Assembly: GCA_018663625.1 (NCBI GenBank)
Contig: JABJPX010000046.1
Span: 1 to 64,000, forward strand
DNA length: 64,000 nt
From: Polaribacter sp.
GTDB taxonomy: Bacteria > Bacteroidota > Bacteroidia > Flavobacteriales > Flavobacteriaceae
Reading direction: 5' to 3'
Positions 43,193 to 53,064 of this stretch are shown one piece after another. Each line of letters begins with the position of its first letter. Position 1 is the first letter of the stretch. Both the position numbers and the translations under genes were made by a program. The notes below the pieces were generated by a model, which saw only the letters and a program-made list of their open reading frames with translations, was not told where the DNA came from and made no database searches.

Positions 43193-44287
43193 TTATATGT
43201 AATAAATTGGGTTCGTACTTTTTTGTGATAAAACGATTGCAAAATTACTAAATTTTTTCGTAAGATAATCAACCAAAAGGTTTTTTGTAAACTGTTCGCT
43301 TTCATAATGCCCAATATCTGCTAATAAGATGTCTTTTTCAGCTTTAAAAAACTCATGATATTTAAAATCGGCACTAACATAGGCATCTGCTCCTGCTCTT
43401 TTTGCATCTGAAATTGCAAAACTTCCCGCACCTCCAAGAACTGCTACTTTTTTTATTTTTTTGTGAAGCAATTCAGAATGGCGAACACATGCTGTTTGCA
43501 TCGTCCTTTTCAAATAACTTAAAAAATCCTTTTCTTCCATAGGCTCAGGAAATTCTCCAAGCATGCCCATTCCAATATCTTGATGTACATTTTCTATGGT
43601 AACAATCTCATAGGCTACTTCTTCATAAGGATGCACTGCTTGTAAACATTTCAATATCTTAACCTCATTTTTTCGTTCAAAAATGATACTTATTTTTGTC
43701 TCATTTTCAATCTGCAACACCTCTTTTCTACCCACAACTGGGTTGGAGTTTTCTGTTCCTTGAAAAGTACTTTCTCCTATTGTACTAAAGGAGCTGTGCT
43801 CATAATTTCCAATTGCACCACCACCTGCTTCAAAAAGTGAATTCCTCAAAGAAACGGCATTTTCAGAAGGCACAACCGTGGTTAGTTTTTTTATAATTCC
43901 TTTTTTGGGAATCAAAATTTTAGTGTTTTTTAGACCTAAAACTTCACACATTTTTGCAGAAACTCCATTTTTAGAATTATCTAAAGCTGTGTGTGTTGCA
44001 TAAATCGCAATGTCATTTTTAATCGCTTTTAAAACAACTCTTTCAACATAGGAATTTCCGTTTAGTTTTTTTAAACCCGCAAAAATTATCGGATGAAAAC
44101 TAACAATGAGGTTGCATTTTTTTTCAATAGCCTCATCAATTGTTGCCTCTAAAGTATCCAATGTTACTAAAACACCTGATACTTCCGAATCATAACTTCC
44201 AACCAACAAACCAACGTTGTCAAAATCTTCAGCATAATTAAGTGGCGCTAGTTCCTCTATATATCGCGTAATTTCCTTTATCTTCAT
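43193..44287 (-). CDS. NIF3-like dinuclear metal-centre protein
   Basis: The 364 residues match the long NIF3/YqfO form. The N-terminal half has YAEDFDNVGLLVG and LIVSFHPIIFAGLK with metal-ligand histidines. A PII-like insertion follows in the middle (about 125-240). The C-terminal part VAVLGGAGSFAISDAKRAGAD, DFKYHEFF and DIGHYESEQFTK completes the metal site. The substrate is not established; GTP cyclohydrolase-type annotations exist for relatives. It is co-transcribed with the coiled-coil gene. Confidence 0.92.
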   Translation of the reverse strand: MKIKEITRYIEELAPLNYAEDFDNVGLLVGSYDSEVSGVLVTLDTLEATIDEAIEKKCNLIVSFHPIIFAGLKKLNGNSYVERVVLKAIKNDIAIYATHTALDNSKNGVSAKMCEVLGLKNTKILIPKKGIIKKLTTVVPSENAVSLRNSLFEAGGGAIGNYEHSSFSTIGESTFQGTENSNPVVGRKEVLQIENETKISIIFERKNEVKILKCLQAVHPYEEVAYEIVTIENVHQDIGMGMLGEFPEPMEEKDFLSYLKRTMQTACVRHSELLHKKIKKVAVLGGAGSFAISDAKRAGADAYVSADFKYHEFFKAEKDILLADIGHYESEQFTKNLLVDYLTKKFSNFAIVLSQKSTNPIYYI

Positions 44288-44363
44288 TTTATATCATTTC
44301 AGCAAAGACCAAAGTTAGCATTTTCCACGCATCAATCCATAAAAATGCGTTATTTTCGTAGTA

Positions 44364-45398
44364 ATGAAATTTTTACGTTTTTTATTATTTCCATTTTCAA
44401 TCGCATACGACATTGTTACTTCTCTACGTAACTTAATGTTTGATATCGGTTTTTTTAAAGAAACCTCTTTTAAAATTCCAACAATTACTGTTGGAAACCT
44501 AAGTGTGGGAGGCACAGGGAAAACACCTCAAATTGAGTATCTAATTCATTTATTAAAAGACAAACATCTGCTCTCTGTTTTAAGCAGAGGCTATAAAAGA
44601 AGCACCAAAGATTTTGTTTTATTGGATGCAGCGTCTTCTGCAGAGGAAGTTGGAGATGAGCCGCTACAATACTTCAATAAATTTAAAAATATTGCTGTTG
44701 CTGTTGATGTCAATCGCGTAAATGGAATTAAAACTTTAATTACTATTAAAAATCCGGAAGTAATTTTATTAGATGATGCCTATCAACATCGAAAAGTAAA
44801 ATCAAGTTGCTATATCTTACTCACAAAATACAAAGATCTTTTTGTTGATGATTTTTTATTACCTACAGGAAATCTCAGAGAAAGCAGCGCAGGAGCAAAA
44901 AGAGCAAATGCAATTGTAGTTACAAAATGTCCAAAAAATCTTTCTATTTCCGACAGGGAAAATATTCAACAAAAACTTCAGTATTTTAAAAAACCCTTAT
45001 TTTTCTCATCCATTTCTTATGCTGAAAAAACAAAAGGAAGCAACTCCATTTTAACAAGCAACTTAAAAGACTACGATGTTTTATTGATCACAGGAATTGC
45101 GAATCCGACTCCGTTATTGCAACATTTAAGAAGTTTAAACGTTCGTTTTGAACATGAAGAATATGCCGATCACCATCATTTTTCGAAAAAAGAAATTGAA
45201 CAAATTGAGCAGAAGTTCTCAAAAATGAATATTAAAAACAGAATTCTTTTGACCACCGAGAAAGATTATACTCGATTGCACAATAGACTAGATGAATTGA
45301 ATTATCTTGAGATAGAAACTCAGTTTTTAGAGGATCAGAAAGAAGGTTTTGACAATTTAATAACCTCACATATTCAAAATTTCGCTTCAAAAAGTTAA
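44364..45398 (+). CDS. lpxK: Tetraacyldisaccharide 4'-kinase
   Basis: Phosphorylates the lipid A precursor at the 4' position at the inner membrane. The 344 residues open with a hydrophobic membrane-anchor stretch (MKFLRFLLFPFSIAYDIVTS), then the Walker A-like loop TVGNLSVGGTGKTPQIEYLI, LSRGYKR, and EVILLDDAYQHRKV (Walker B-type acidic pair). The C-terminal part with DHHHFSKKEIE and ILLTTEKDYTRL fits the family. No other lpx gene is adjacent. Confidence 0.96.
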   Translation: MKFLRFLLFPFSIAYDIVTSLRNLMFDIGFFKETSFKIPTITVGNLSVGGTGKTPQIEYLIHLLKDKHLLSVLSRGYKRSTKDFVLLDAASSAEEVGDEPLQYFNKFKNIAVAVDVNRVNGIKTLITIKNPEVILLDDAYQHRKVKSSCYILLTKYKDLFVDDFLLPTGNLRESSAGAKRANAIVVTKCPKNLSISDRENIQQKLQYFKKPLFFSSISYAEKTKGSNSILTSNLKDYDVLLITGIANPTPLLQHLRSLNVRFEHEEYADHHHFSKKEIEQIEQKFSKMNIKNRILLTTEKDYTRLHNRLDELNYLEIETQFLEDQKEGFDNLITSHIQNFASKS

Positions 45399-45424
45399 AA
45401 TTTACCACAAAAATAATAAGCATA

Positions 45425-45453
45425 AAAAAACCCGAAGTTGAACTTCGGGTTTC
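45425..45453. terminator. Bidirectional terminator, lpxK / fabH
   Basis: Stem CCCGAAG / CTTCGGG extended by AT pairs. Seven A residues on the left give a strong T run for fabH on the minus strand, and a weaker T run serves lpxK. Confidence 0.8.
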
Positions 45454-45476
45454 TTAATTTTATTTTTAAGGATTAA

Positions 45477-46484
45477 TTACCATCGAATCATCACAGACCC
45501 CCAGGTAAATCCACTACCAAAAGCAGCCAAAACAACCAAATCGTTGTCTTTTATTTTCCCCTGTTCCCATGCTTCTGTTAAAGCAATAATTACAGATGCA
45601 GCAGTTGTATTCCCATACTTCATAATATTGTTGTGCACTTTATCATCTGACAATTTAAATTTCTTCTGAATAAATTGTGCAATCCGCAAATTCGCTTGAT
45701 GCGGAATCAACATATCAATGTCTTCTTTTTGTAAACCATTCGCATCTAAGCCTTCTACAATTGCTTCAGAAAAACGAGTAATGGCATGCTTAAATACAAA
45801 TTGACCATTCATGTGCGGATAATAGGATTGATCTTCAGGATCATTTTCAGCTAATATTTCTGGAACCCATCTTCCAGTGTTGGGACCATCTAACATTAAT
45901 TCTCTTGCATGCTTTCCTTCAGAATGTAAATGGGAGGATAAAATTCCTTTTCCATTTTCTTCACTACGCGATAAAACGGCAGCTCCAGCACCATCACCAA
46001 AAATAACGGTAACTCCTCTCCCTCGGGTCGATTTCTCTAATCCTCCAGAATGATTTTCGGCACCAATAACTAAAATGTTTTTATACATACCCGTTTTAAT
46101 AAATTGATCGGCTACAGACATCGCATAGATAAAACCTGAACATTGGTTTCGAACATCTAATGCACCAATTGTGGGCATGTCTAACATGTCTTGTACACGA
46201 ACACCTCCTCCAGGGAAATACATGTCTGGACTTAAGGTTGCAAAAACAATAAAATCAATATCATCTTTAGTAAGCCCCGCTCTTTCTATTGCTATTTTAG
46301 AAGCTTTCACAGCCATTGTAGAAGTGGTTTCTCCAGTTTTAGGATCAATCCATCTTCTTTCTTTAATACCGGTCCGTTCTTGAATCCATTCATCAGAAGT
46401 TTCCATAAACTCCTTTAAATCATTATTGGTGACAACATTTTCTGGGACAAAATATCCAAGACCTGTTATTTTTGAATTATACAT
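45477..46484 (-). CDS. fabH: 3-oxoacyl-ACP synthase III
   Basis: Starts fatty acid synthesis by condensing an acyl-CoA with malonyl-ACP. The 335 residues have catalytic Cys115 in DVRNQCSGFIYAM, the His motif IPHQANLRI and the Asn motif KYGNTTAASV. The TSDEWIQERTGIKERRW region is a family hallmark. It is monocistronic here, not in a plsX-fabD cluster, and could use branched primers as in other Bacteroidota. Confidence 0.95.
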   Translation of the reverse strand: MYNSKITGLGYFVPENVVTNNDLKEFMETSDEWIQERTGIKERRWIDPKTGETTSTMAVKASKIAIERAGLTKDDIDFIVFATLSPDMYFPGGGVRVQDMLDMPTIGALDVRNQCSGFIYAMSVADQFIKTGMYKNILVIGAENHSGGLEKSTRGRGVTVIFGDGAGAAVLSRSEENGKGILSSHLHSEGKHARELMLDGPNTGRWVPEILAENDPEDQSYYPHMNGQFVFKHAITRFSEAIVEGLDANGLQKEDIDMLIPHQANLRIAQFIQKKFKLSDDKVHNNIMKYGNTTAASVIIALTEAWEQGKIKDNDLVVLAAFGSGFTWGSVMIRW

Positions 46485-46528
46485 AATATAGCGGGCTATA
46501 AATTAATTATTTGATTTATTCTAAGCAG

Positions 46529-46536
46529 CAAAAATA
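46529..46536 (-). promoter_or_regulatory. -7 element of fabH
   Basis: TATTTTTG on the minus strand, 44 bases before ATG 46484. The nearest TTG lies 24 bases upstream. Confidence 0.5.
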
Positions 46537-46678
46537 GTGAATTTTGCCTACACCGTAGTTCAATTGAGTAAGAAGTCAGAAAAGGAGTAGAAAGGCTGTC
46601 ATCTTGTCACAATAATAGGTTTGGTATTTTATTTGACTATACATGATGAAATACTAATAAAAATAAAACAGATATAAA

Positions 46679-48589
46679 ATGGCAAAAGGTAACATTAATG
46701 TATCGGTAGAAAATATTTTTCCACTGATTAAAAAATTCTTATACTCAGATCACGAGATTTTTTTACGTGAATTAATTTCAAATGGAACAGATGCAACCAC
46801 AAAATTAAAACACTTAATTTCTATTGGAGAAGCAAAGACAGAATTGGGAGATGCTAAAATTGAAATTAGCATAGACAAGGAAGCAAAAACACTTACGATT
46901 AAAGATCAAGGACTTGGAATGACAATGGACGAGGTTGAAAAATACATCAATCAAATTGCATTTTCTGGTGCTGAAGAGTTTTTAGAGAAATACAAAGACG
47001 ACAAAAATGAAACGGGTGTCATAGGACATTTTGGATTGGGATTTTACTCTGCTTTTATGGTTGCAGAAAAAGTAGACATTTTTTCAAAATCTTTTAAAGA
47101 TGCTCCTGCAGCGCATTGGACCTGTGATGGATCTCCAGAATACACGTTGGTTGAACATGACAAATCTGACAGGGGAACAGAAATCGTTTTACACATTGCT
47201 GAAGATTCATTAGACTTTTTAGAAGATGCTAAAATAGAAGGACTACTAAATAAATACAATCGTTTTAACCAAGTGCCAATTAAATTTGGAACAAAGCAAA
47301 TAAATGATCCTGAATTTACTCCAGCAACCACAAAAGATAAAGACGGTAAAGAAACCACAGAAGCTCACAAGCAAATTACGGTTGATAAAATCATCAATAA
47401 CACCAACCCAGCTTGGAACAAAAAGCCTGCTGATTTAAGTGATGAAGACTACACTAATTTTTACAGAGAATTGTATCCAACACAATTTGAAGAGTCCTTA
47501 TTTCACATTCATTTAAACGTAGATTATCCATTCAACTTAACAGGAATCTTATTCTTTCCAAAGTTAAGTCCGTCAATGGATATGCAAAAAGACAAAATCC
47601 AGTTATACCAAAACCAAGTATATGTTACGGATAATGTGGAAGGAATTGTTCCCGACTTTTTACAAATGCTAAAAGGAGTTATTGATTCTCCGGACATCCC
47701 TTTAAATGTCTCAAGATCTTACCTACAAGCAGATGGTGCTGTTAAGAAAATCTCAGGATATATTACTAAAAAAGTAGGTGATAAATTGGTGTCATTGTTC
47801 AAAAAAGACCGAGCTGATTTTGAACAAAAATGGAATGATATTAAAGTAATTATTGAATACGGAATGTTGTCTGAAGATAAATTCTTTGATAAAGCCAAGA
47901 AGTTTGCTTTATACCCAACCGTTAGCAATTCGTATTTCACCTTTGATGAGTTGATTGAAAAGACAAAAGAAAATCAAACAGATAAAGACGGAAACCATGT
48001 TATACTTTATGCTTCTAACAAAGACGCACAGCACAGTTACATTCAAGATGTAACTGCAAAAGGATATGAAGTTCTTGTATTAGATTCTCCAATTATTTCT
48101 CACTTAATGCAGAAATTAGAAGGTGGAGATGGGAAAGTAAAATTTACACGTGTAGATTCTGATCATGTAGATAATTTAATCAAAAAAGATGAAACTGTAA
48201 TTTCAAAATTATCTGACGAGGAAACAGCAACCTTAAAACCAATTATTGAAGCTGCAGTTCCAAAAGAAACCTATACAGTACAATTAGAAGCGATGGATTC
48301 TGCTGCATCTCCGTTTATGATTACCGTTCCAGAATTCATGCGAAGAATGAAAGAAATGCAAGCTTCAGGAGGTGGTGGAATGATGGGAATGGGGAATTTC
48401 CCAGACATGTACAATTTGGTAGTAAACACCAACAGTCCATTAGTTGCTGACATCTTAAACAATACCGATGAAAAAGCGCAGAAACACTTAATTTCACAAG
48501 CTTTTGATTTGGCTAAATTATCACAAAACCTTTTGCATGGTGAAGAATTGACTAATTTTATCAAACGCTCTTACGAGTTGATCAAGTAA
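46679..48589 (+). CDS. htpG: Molecular chaperone HtpG (Hsp90)
   Basis: An ATP-dependent cytoplasmic chaperone. The 636 residues include the GHKL ATP site: FLRELISNGTDATTKL (catalytic Glu and conserved Asn), IKDQGLGMTMDEV, and VIGHFGLGFYSAFMVA. The middle domain has NVSRSYLQAD with the catalytic-loop Arg, and a dimerisation domain follows. A glycine/methionine-rich stretch (GGGGMMGMGNFPDMYN, about 561-576) near the C-terminus recalls other Bacteroidota Hsp90s. It is monocistronic with a terminator directly downstream; no heat-shock element such as CIRCE is visible. Confidence 0.97.
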   Translation: MAKGNINVSVENIFPLIKKFLYSDHEIFLRELISNGTDATTKLKHLISIGEAKTELGDAKIEISIDKEAKTLTIKDQGLGMTMDEVEKYINQIAFSGAEEFLEKYKDDKNETGVIGHFGLGFYSAFMVAEKVDIFSKSFKDAPAAHWTCDGSPEYTLVEHDKSDRGTEIVLHIAEDSLDFLEDAKIEGLLNKYNRFNQVPIKFGTKQINDPEFTPATTKDKDGKETTEAHKQITVDKIINNTNPAWNKKPADLSDEDYTNFYRELYPTQFEESLFHIHLNVDYPFNLTGILFFPKLSPSMDMQKDKIQLYQNQVYVTDNVEGIVPDFLQMLKGVIDSPDIPLNVSRSYLQADGAVKKISGYITKKVGDKLVSLFKKDRADFEQKWNDIKVIIEYGMLSEDKFFDKAKKFALYPTVSNSYFTFDELIEKTKENQTDKDGNHVILYASNKDAQHSYIQDVTAKGYEVLVLDSPIISHLMQKLEGGDGKVKFTRVDSDHVDNLIKKDETVISKLSDEETATLKPIIEAAVPKETYTVQLEAMDSAASPFMITVPEFMRRMKEMQASGGGGMMGMGNFPDMYNLVVNTNSPLVADILNNTDEKAQKHLISQAFDLAKLSQNLLHGEELTNFIKRSYELIK

Positions 48590-48628
48590 TTAATTTTTTC
48601 AATCCTACGCAGGTAGTATTTAAAAATA

Positions 48629-48660
48629 AAAGCCCCTTTGTAAAAACAAAGGGGCTTTCT
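48629..48660 (+). terminator. Terminator after htpG
   Basis: Perfect 12-bp stem AAAGCCCCTTTG / CAAAGGGGCTTT followed by TCT and further T. In the rest of this 326-base gap, a second hairpin lies at 48709-48735 (AAAACCTTCAC / GTGAAAGTTTT, one mismatch), and I see no gene. Confidence 0.88.
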
Positions 48661-48886
48661 AATTTATTAAAAAAAGAGTTTGAAAAAACACTTAAAATTA
48701 TGACAAAAAAAACCTTCACGAGTAGTGAAAGTTTTCTTAGTCTTCTTTTTCATTCAATTAATGACAGTGTTTTGAATCCAAAACAATCATAATAGCATAC
48801 AAATATATTTAAATCTTAAGTTATAGATAGCCCTTTTAAAGCCCAAGATTAATTTTCAAAAACAAATACTTTAAAATTAAAACGTG

Positions 48887-48894
48887 TATATTTG
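48887..48894 (+). promoter_or_regulatory. -7 element before 48916
   Basis: TATATTTG, 21 bases before the ATG. No TTG at -33 is visible. Confidence 0.5.
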
Positions 48895-48915
48895 ATTGAC
48901 CCCAATTATAATTAA

Positions 48916-50214
48916 ATGCAGGATAATTATGCTCAGTTATTACTTGATGTTCAAAAGAAATCAAATATAACGATAAATAAAAGTAGAGACTTACGTTTTT
49001 TAAAAGAAGAAATCGAAGAAAAATCAGAGTCAGGTATTGGCTTTAATACCCTTCGAAGACTTTATGGTTTTTTAGAAAAAACAGAACCAAGCATCAGCAC
49101 ACTAAATATACTAGCAGTATATCTCGGTTTTAGCTCTTACAGTGCCTACAAGAAAAATATTATGAATTATGATAGTTGGTACTTTCAACAAAATTTACAA
49201 AGAATACAATCTGAAAATACGGTAACAACCGAAGATATTGAAACAATACGTATTGGACTTCTCAATGTTTCCAATATTGAATATTTTGCTTATTTTTTCT
49301 CCTATTTTATTGAAAGAAATAACATTTCATCATTAGAATATATTGTCAAACAAATTAAATTAAGTGATTCTTCAGGAAACCACGGTTTGAAATTTGCTAC
49401 CATCGTCTCATTAAGTCTTTATCGAATTGAAGAAAAAAAAGCACTTAACATCTACAAAAGACTTGTAAAATATGATAGTTTTCGCAATACTATTCCGCTA
49501 CTTTACATAGACTATACCCAATTACATAGTAAATATTCAAAAATACTAACAATCATTAAACAACAAAGTAAAAAAGAAGATGATATTCTTTTTGTTGAAT
49601 TAATGCGTTTTTACTGGAAATTTTATTCTTCAAAAGAATACATTCATATAGAAATCAAAAAACCTGCTAAGTTTGATACCTTTCACCCTGTATTACAGGG
49701 TAGGTACTATGCGTATTTACTTTTAAAGTCCGAAGATAGAGATTCAAACATTGAAAAGAAAATCATTTTCGATTGTAAAAAAAGTATACAGAAAAATAGC
49801 GTTTATGAAGTTTCGTTTTTATTAGAAGAAATAATACCCAGTCTTGTTTTTAAGAAATACTTTACTTTTTTAGATGAATTAATAAATGAATTTTATGAAG
49901 AAATACTTGAAATGGATCGTTGGTCTTCAAAAACTGGGCATGCACTTTCTTTGATTGCAATGGCGAATCTAAATATTACAAAAAACAACTTAACTATGGC
50001 ACAAATAAACTTAAACCTTGTCGAGCTCGAAAAAGTAGAGTTAAGCTACAGCGACTATGTGTCATTATTTTATTATCAAACGCTGTTACAAATAACCTAT
50101 TTAAAGAATGCGAAAGACGAAAATATAAAATCAAAAATTATTTTAAAAAACCTAATTAAGAAATTAAAGTTTACAAAATTTAATCAAACCCTAATCGACT
50201 TTACGATCTATTAA
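48916..50214 (+). CDS. HTH-like N-terminus with long helical C-terminus, unknown
   Basis: I do not recognise a named family for the 432 residues. The first 75 contain a pattern common in Bacteroidota proteins: GIGFNTLRRLYGFLEKTEPS followed by ISTLNILAVYLGFSSYSAY. It resembles an XRE-like helix-turn-helix with a 'TLd.LA.YLGf.S...F' tail. The remaining 350 residues are predicted helical and TPR-like, with no membrane segment. Codon use and AT content resemble the neighbours. It lies 24 bases upstream of the EamA transporter, so it may be its regulator. Confidence 0.75.
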   Translation: MQDNYAQLLLDVQKKSNITINKSRDLRFLKEEIEEKSESGIGFNTLRRLYGFLEKTEPSISTLNILAVYLGFSSYSAYKKNIMNYDSWYFQQNLQRIQSENTVTTEDIETIRIGLLNVSNIEYFAYFFSYFIERNNISSLEYIVKQIKLSDSSGNHGLKFATIVSLSLYRIEEKKALNIYKRLVKYDSFRNTIPLLYIDYTQLHSKYSKILTIIKQQSKKEDDILFVELMRFYWKFYSSKEYIHIEIKKPAKFDTFHPVLQGRYYAYLLLKSEDRDSNIEKKIIFDCKKSIQKNSVYEVSFLLEEIIPSLVFKKYFTFLDELINEFYEEILEMDRWSSKTGHALSLIAMANLNITKNNLTMAQINLNLVELEKVELSYSDYVSLFYYQTLLQITYLKNAKDENIKSKIILKNLIKKLKFTKFNQTLIDFTIY

Positions 50215-50237
50215 CAAGCAAAATATTAAACAACCTA

Positions 50238-51101
50238 ATGATCTACCTCATATTAGCGATGCTTCTATTTTCTTTTAACAATGTTTTATGGAAAAAAAAT
50301 CTATTGAACATTTCAGTTAGTTTGTTAATGACCTACAGGTCTTTTTTTACGAGTATATTGGCAATTAGTTTTCTTTTTTACTTTCACGATTTAACAGAAT
50401 TTAGTTTTATTCAAATTTCAAGAACATTAACCACAGCTATACTAGGCCTTGTTGGCCTCTTCAGTATGCTAACCCTCTACAAAAAAGCATCCTTGCAATG
50501 GGCAGCTATTTATAATTTATTAGGTATAATCTTTACAACATTATATTTATGGATTTTTAAAGAATTTGATATAAAATCTTCTTTTCTAGGTATTTTCATC
50601 ATTACAATAGGTTTTATCTTTTACATATACACCAAAAAGAAAAGTACCTTAAAAATCAATTTAAAGCAACATCTATTACTAGTTCTAATGACCCTCTGTT
50701 TCGGCACGGCTGCAATCCTTAATTGGGAAAACTTAAATCAAAAAATCCCTGTAATATTAATCATTGCAAATCAAGAAGTACTTGTTTTTATTTGTGGTAT
50801 AGTTCTTCTTTTTTTAGAAAGAAGAAAAAGAAGAAGTTCTATTCAATTACTATCAATATTTCAAAAATATTTCTATCGTGTTTTACTCATGAGTATCGTT
50901 ATTCTATTGGGCCTTTTTTTTAGTTTTTTAGGATTAGAAATTACAAACCCAATCATTTCTGGGGTTTTATTTTTAGCCAGTCCATTGACCACTATTTTAT
51001 TTAGTGCCTATTTTTTTAAAGAAAAAATAAAAGTTACCGATTGGATTGCTATTGGTGTGATTTCTTTTGGCGCTTTTTTACTTCACTTACAAACCACCTA
51101 G
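50238..51101 (+). CDS. EamA/DMT-superfamily transporter
   Basis: The 287 residues contain about ten hydrophobic helices in two halves, the EamA layout. The second half carries ITNPIISGVLFLASPLTTILF and KVTDWIAIGVISFGAFLL, typical of the last helices. The expected role is export or uptake of a small metabolite across the inner membrane. The substrate is unknown. It probably forms an operon with the unrecognised HTH-like gene. Confidence 0.85.
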   Translation: MIYLILAMLLFSFNNVLWKKNLLNISVSLLMTYRSFFTSILAISFLFYFHDLTEFSFIQISRTLTTAILGLVGLFSMLTLYKKASLQWAAIYNLLGIIFTTLYLWIFKEFDIKSSFLGIFIITIGFIFYIYTKKKSTLKINLKQHLLLVLMTLCFGTAAILNWENLNQKIPVILIIANQEVLVFICGIVLLFLERRKRRSSIQLLSIFQKYFYRVLLMSIVILLGLFFSFLGLEITNPIISGVLFLASPLTTILFSAYFFKEKIKVTDWIAIGVISFGAFLLHLQTT

Positions 51102-51159
51102 CCGAAAAGATTTAAAAATGCTGTATCTTTAAACTTTTTGTTTCAAACAACACCATCTT

Positions 51160-52485
51160 ATGAAGTACTTATACCTTTTGTTTTTATTTACCACTACAAC
51201 ACTACTAAGCCAAACAGATCAAAAAATATATGATATTATCGAAGCTGTTTCTGAAGATCGAATTAAAGCTGATGTAAAAACATTGACGGAATTTGGTACC
51301 CGAAATACTTTTTCAGATACGTTATCTGCATCTCGAGGGATTGGAGCTGCCAGACGTTGGATTAAAAATACTTTTGAAGATATTTCTAAAGATTGTGACG
51401 ATTGCATCGATGTCTTTTATCAAAAAGACCTTGTAACTACCCAAATGAGCAAAAGAGTTCCGCGTGATACTTGGGTTGTCAATGTGGTTGCCATTCAAAA
51501 AGGAACAAAATACCCAAACAAATACGTCATTATGAGTGGAGATATTGACTCCAGAAATAGTGATGGGGCTAATTTCACAAAAGATGCACCGGGAGCCAAT
51601 GACAATGCCTCTGGAATGGCAGGAACCATAGAGGCTGCAAGAGTTTTATCTAAATACCAATTTGAAAGTAGTATTATCTATGTAGGATTGTCTGGAGAAG
51701 AACAAGGCTTGTTTGGCGGAACAGGGCTGGCAAAATATGCCAAAGAAAAAGGGTGGGAAATCATTGGTATTTTAAACAATGATATGATTGGAAACATTAC
51801 CGGAGTTGATGGTGTGATCGACAATAGGGCCTTCAGAATTTTTTCAGAACCTGTTCCAGCGAATGAAACAGAAAGACAAAGAAGAATGCGCCGTTTTTAT
51901 GGCGGCGAAGTAGACGGAATCTCACGTCAATTGGCCAGATACACACATAAAACAGTTCGTACTTACATGCCCGAAATGAATCCAATGATGATTTATCGAT
52001 TAGATCGTTTTGGTCGAGGAGGACATCACAGGCCTTTCAATGATTTAGGCTATGCAGGAATTAGAATTATGGAAGCGCATGAAAACTATACACAGCAACA
52101 TCAGGATATTAGAACAGAAAACGGCATTGCATATGGCGATACCTTTGAGCATGTGAATTTTGGATATGCAAAAAAATTAACCGCTGTAAATGCAATTACA
52201 ATGGCAAGTTTAGCATTGGCACCTCCAGCACCAGAAATGGTTGCAATTGGTGGAATTGTGCAAGCCTCTGCAAAATTGAAATGGAATAAAGTCAACGGTG
52301 CCAAAGGATATAAAATCTACTGGAGAGATACCACCTCTCCTACTTGGGACCATAGCCGATATGTGGAAGAAACCAAATTTACTTTGGACGGAATTGTAAT
52401 TGATAATTTCTTTTTTGGTGTTGCTGCTGTAGGCGAAAACGGTCATGAAAGTGTTGTTGTTTTTCCAAACAAAATTATGCGATAA
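51160..52485 (+). CDS. M28-family metallopeptidase with C-terminal FN3-like domain
   Basis: The 441 residues start with a signal peptide (1-17, ending LLS). The M28 aminopeptidase domain (about 100-340) has GANDNASG (Asp148, bridging ligand), GLSGEEQGLFGG (Glu180-Glu181), NNDMIGN (Asp208) and a late EAHENYTQQHQD with the final His. The first metal ligand, usually His in GHxDS, is Asp128 in MSGDIDSRNSDG. A fibronectin-like domain follows (about 350-441, KLKWNKVNGAKGYKIYWR). There is no T9SS sorting domain, so it is probably periplasmic. TAATG links it to the next gene. Confidence 0.9.
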   Translation: MKYLYLLFLFTTTTLLSQTDQKIYDIIEAVSEDRIKADVKTLTEFGTRNTFSDTLSASRGIGAARRWIKNTFEDISKDCDDCIDVFYQKDLVTTQMSKRVPRDTWVVNVVAIQKGTKYPNKYVIMSGDIDSRNSDGANFTKDAPGANDNASGMAGTIEAARVLSKYQFESSIIYVGLSGEEQGLFGGTGLAKYAKEKGWEIIGILNNDMIGNITGVDGVIDNRAFRIFSEPVPANETERQRRMRRFYGGEVDGISRQLARYTHKTVRTYMPEMNPMMIYRLDRFGRGGHHRPFNDLGYAGIRIMEAHENYTQQHQDIRTENGIAYGDTFEHVNFGYAKKLTAVNAITMASLALAPPAPEMVAIGGIVQASAKLKWNKVNGAKGYKIYWRDTTSPTWDHSRYVEETKFTLDGIVIDNFFFGVAAVGENGHESVVVFPNKIMR

Positions 52486-53060
52486 TGCAAAAGAAGGAAT
52501 CATTTTATTTTAAAAATGATACCGAATGGCGAAATTGGTTGTCTGAAAATCATGCCACATCAGAAGGCATCTATTTGATCTTTTATAAAGTAGAGAACGA
52601 AGAAGCATCGATGCGATGGGAAGAAGCTGTAAAAGTAGCGCTGTGTTTTGGTTGGATTGATGCTACCGTTAAAAGCTTAGGAAATGGAAAACGAAGACAA
52701 TATTTCTGCAAACGAAATCCAAAAAGTGCATGGAGTGCATTGAACAAGAAACATATTCAAGAATTAAAAACAAAAAAATTACTACATCAAAGTGGCTTAG
52801 ATAGTATCAAAATCGGAAAACAAAATGGTTCTTGGACTGCTTTAGATGCTGTTGAAAAAGGAATCATTCCAGACGATTTACAAATTGAATTCAATCAAAA
52901 CAAAACGGCTTTCGATAACTACAATCGATTTGCACCTAGTTACAGAAAAAGCTACCTGTATTGGCTCAATCAAGCAAAAAGAGACACGACAAGAAAAAAC
53001 CGAATTATAGAAATAATTCGGCTTTGCTCTAAAAATATTAAATCCAGAAATACCTGGTAA
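52485..53060 (+). CDS. YdeI/OmdA-type protein
   Basis: The 191 residues match the YdeI/OmpD-associated family: FYFKNDTEWRNWLSENHATS, LIFYKVENEEASMRWEEAVK, LCFGWIDATVKSLGNGKRRQ, FCKRNPKSAWSALNKKHIQEL and the C-terminal FAPSYRKSYLYWLNQAKRD. Family members are linked to bacteriocin tolerance, but the biochemical role is not known. Its ATG shares a base with the stop of the M28 gene (TAATG). Confidence 0.88.
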   Translation: MQKKESFYFKNDTEWRNWLSENHATSEGIYLIFYKVENEEASMRWEEAVKVALCFGWIDATVKSLGNGKRRQYFCKRNPKSAWSALNKKHIQELKTKKLLHQSGLDSIKIGKQNGSWTALDAVEKGIIPDDLQIEFNQNKTAFDNYNRFAPSYRKSYLYWLNQAKRDTTRKNRIIEIIRLCSKNIKSRNTW

Positions 53061-53064
53061 ATGA

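Noticed and set aside
48700-48792. A 30-codon ORF (MTKKTFTSSESFLSLL...) between htpG and the HTH-like gene.
   Set aside because: Its 5' part is a terminator-like hairpin (48709-48735), it has no promoter element of its own, and it resembles nothing I know.
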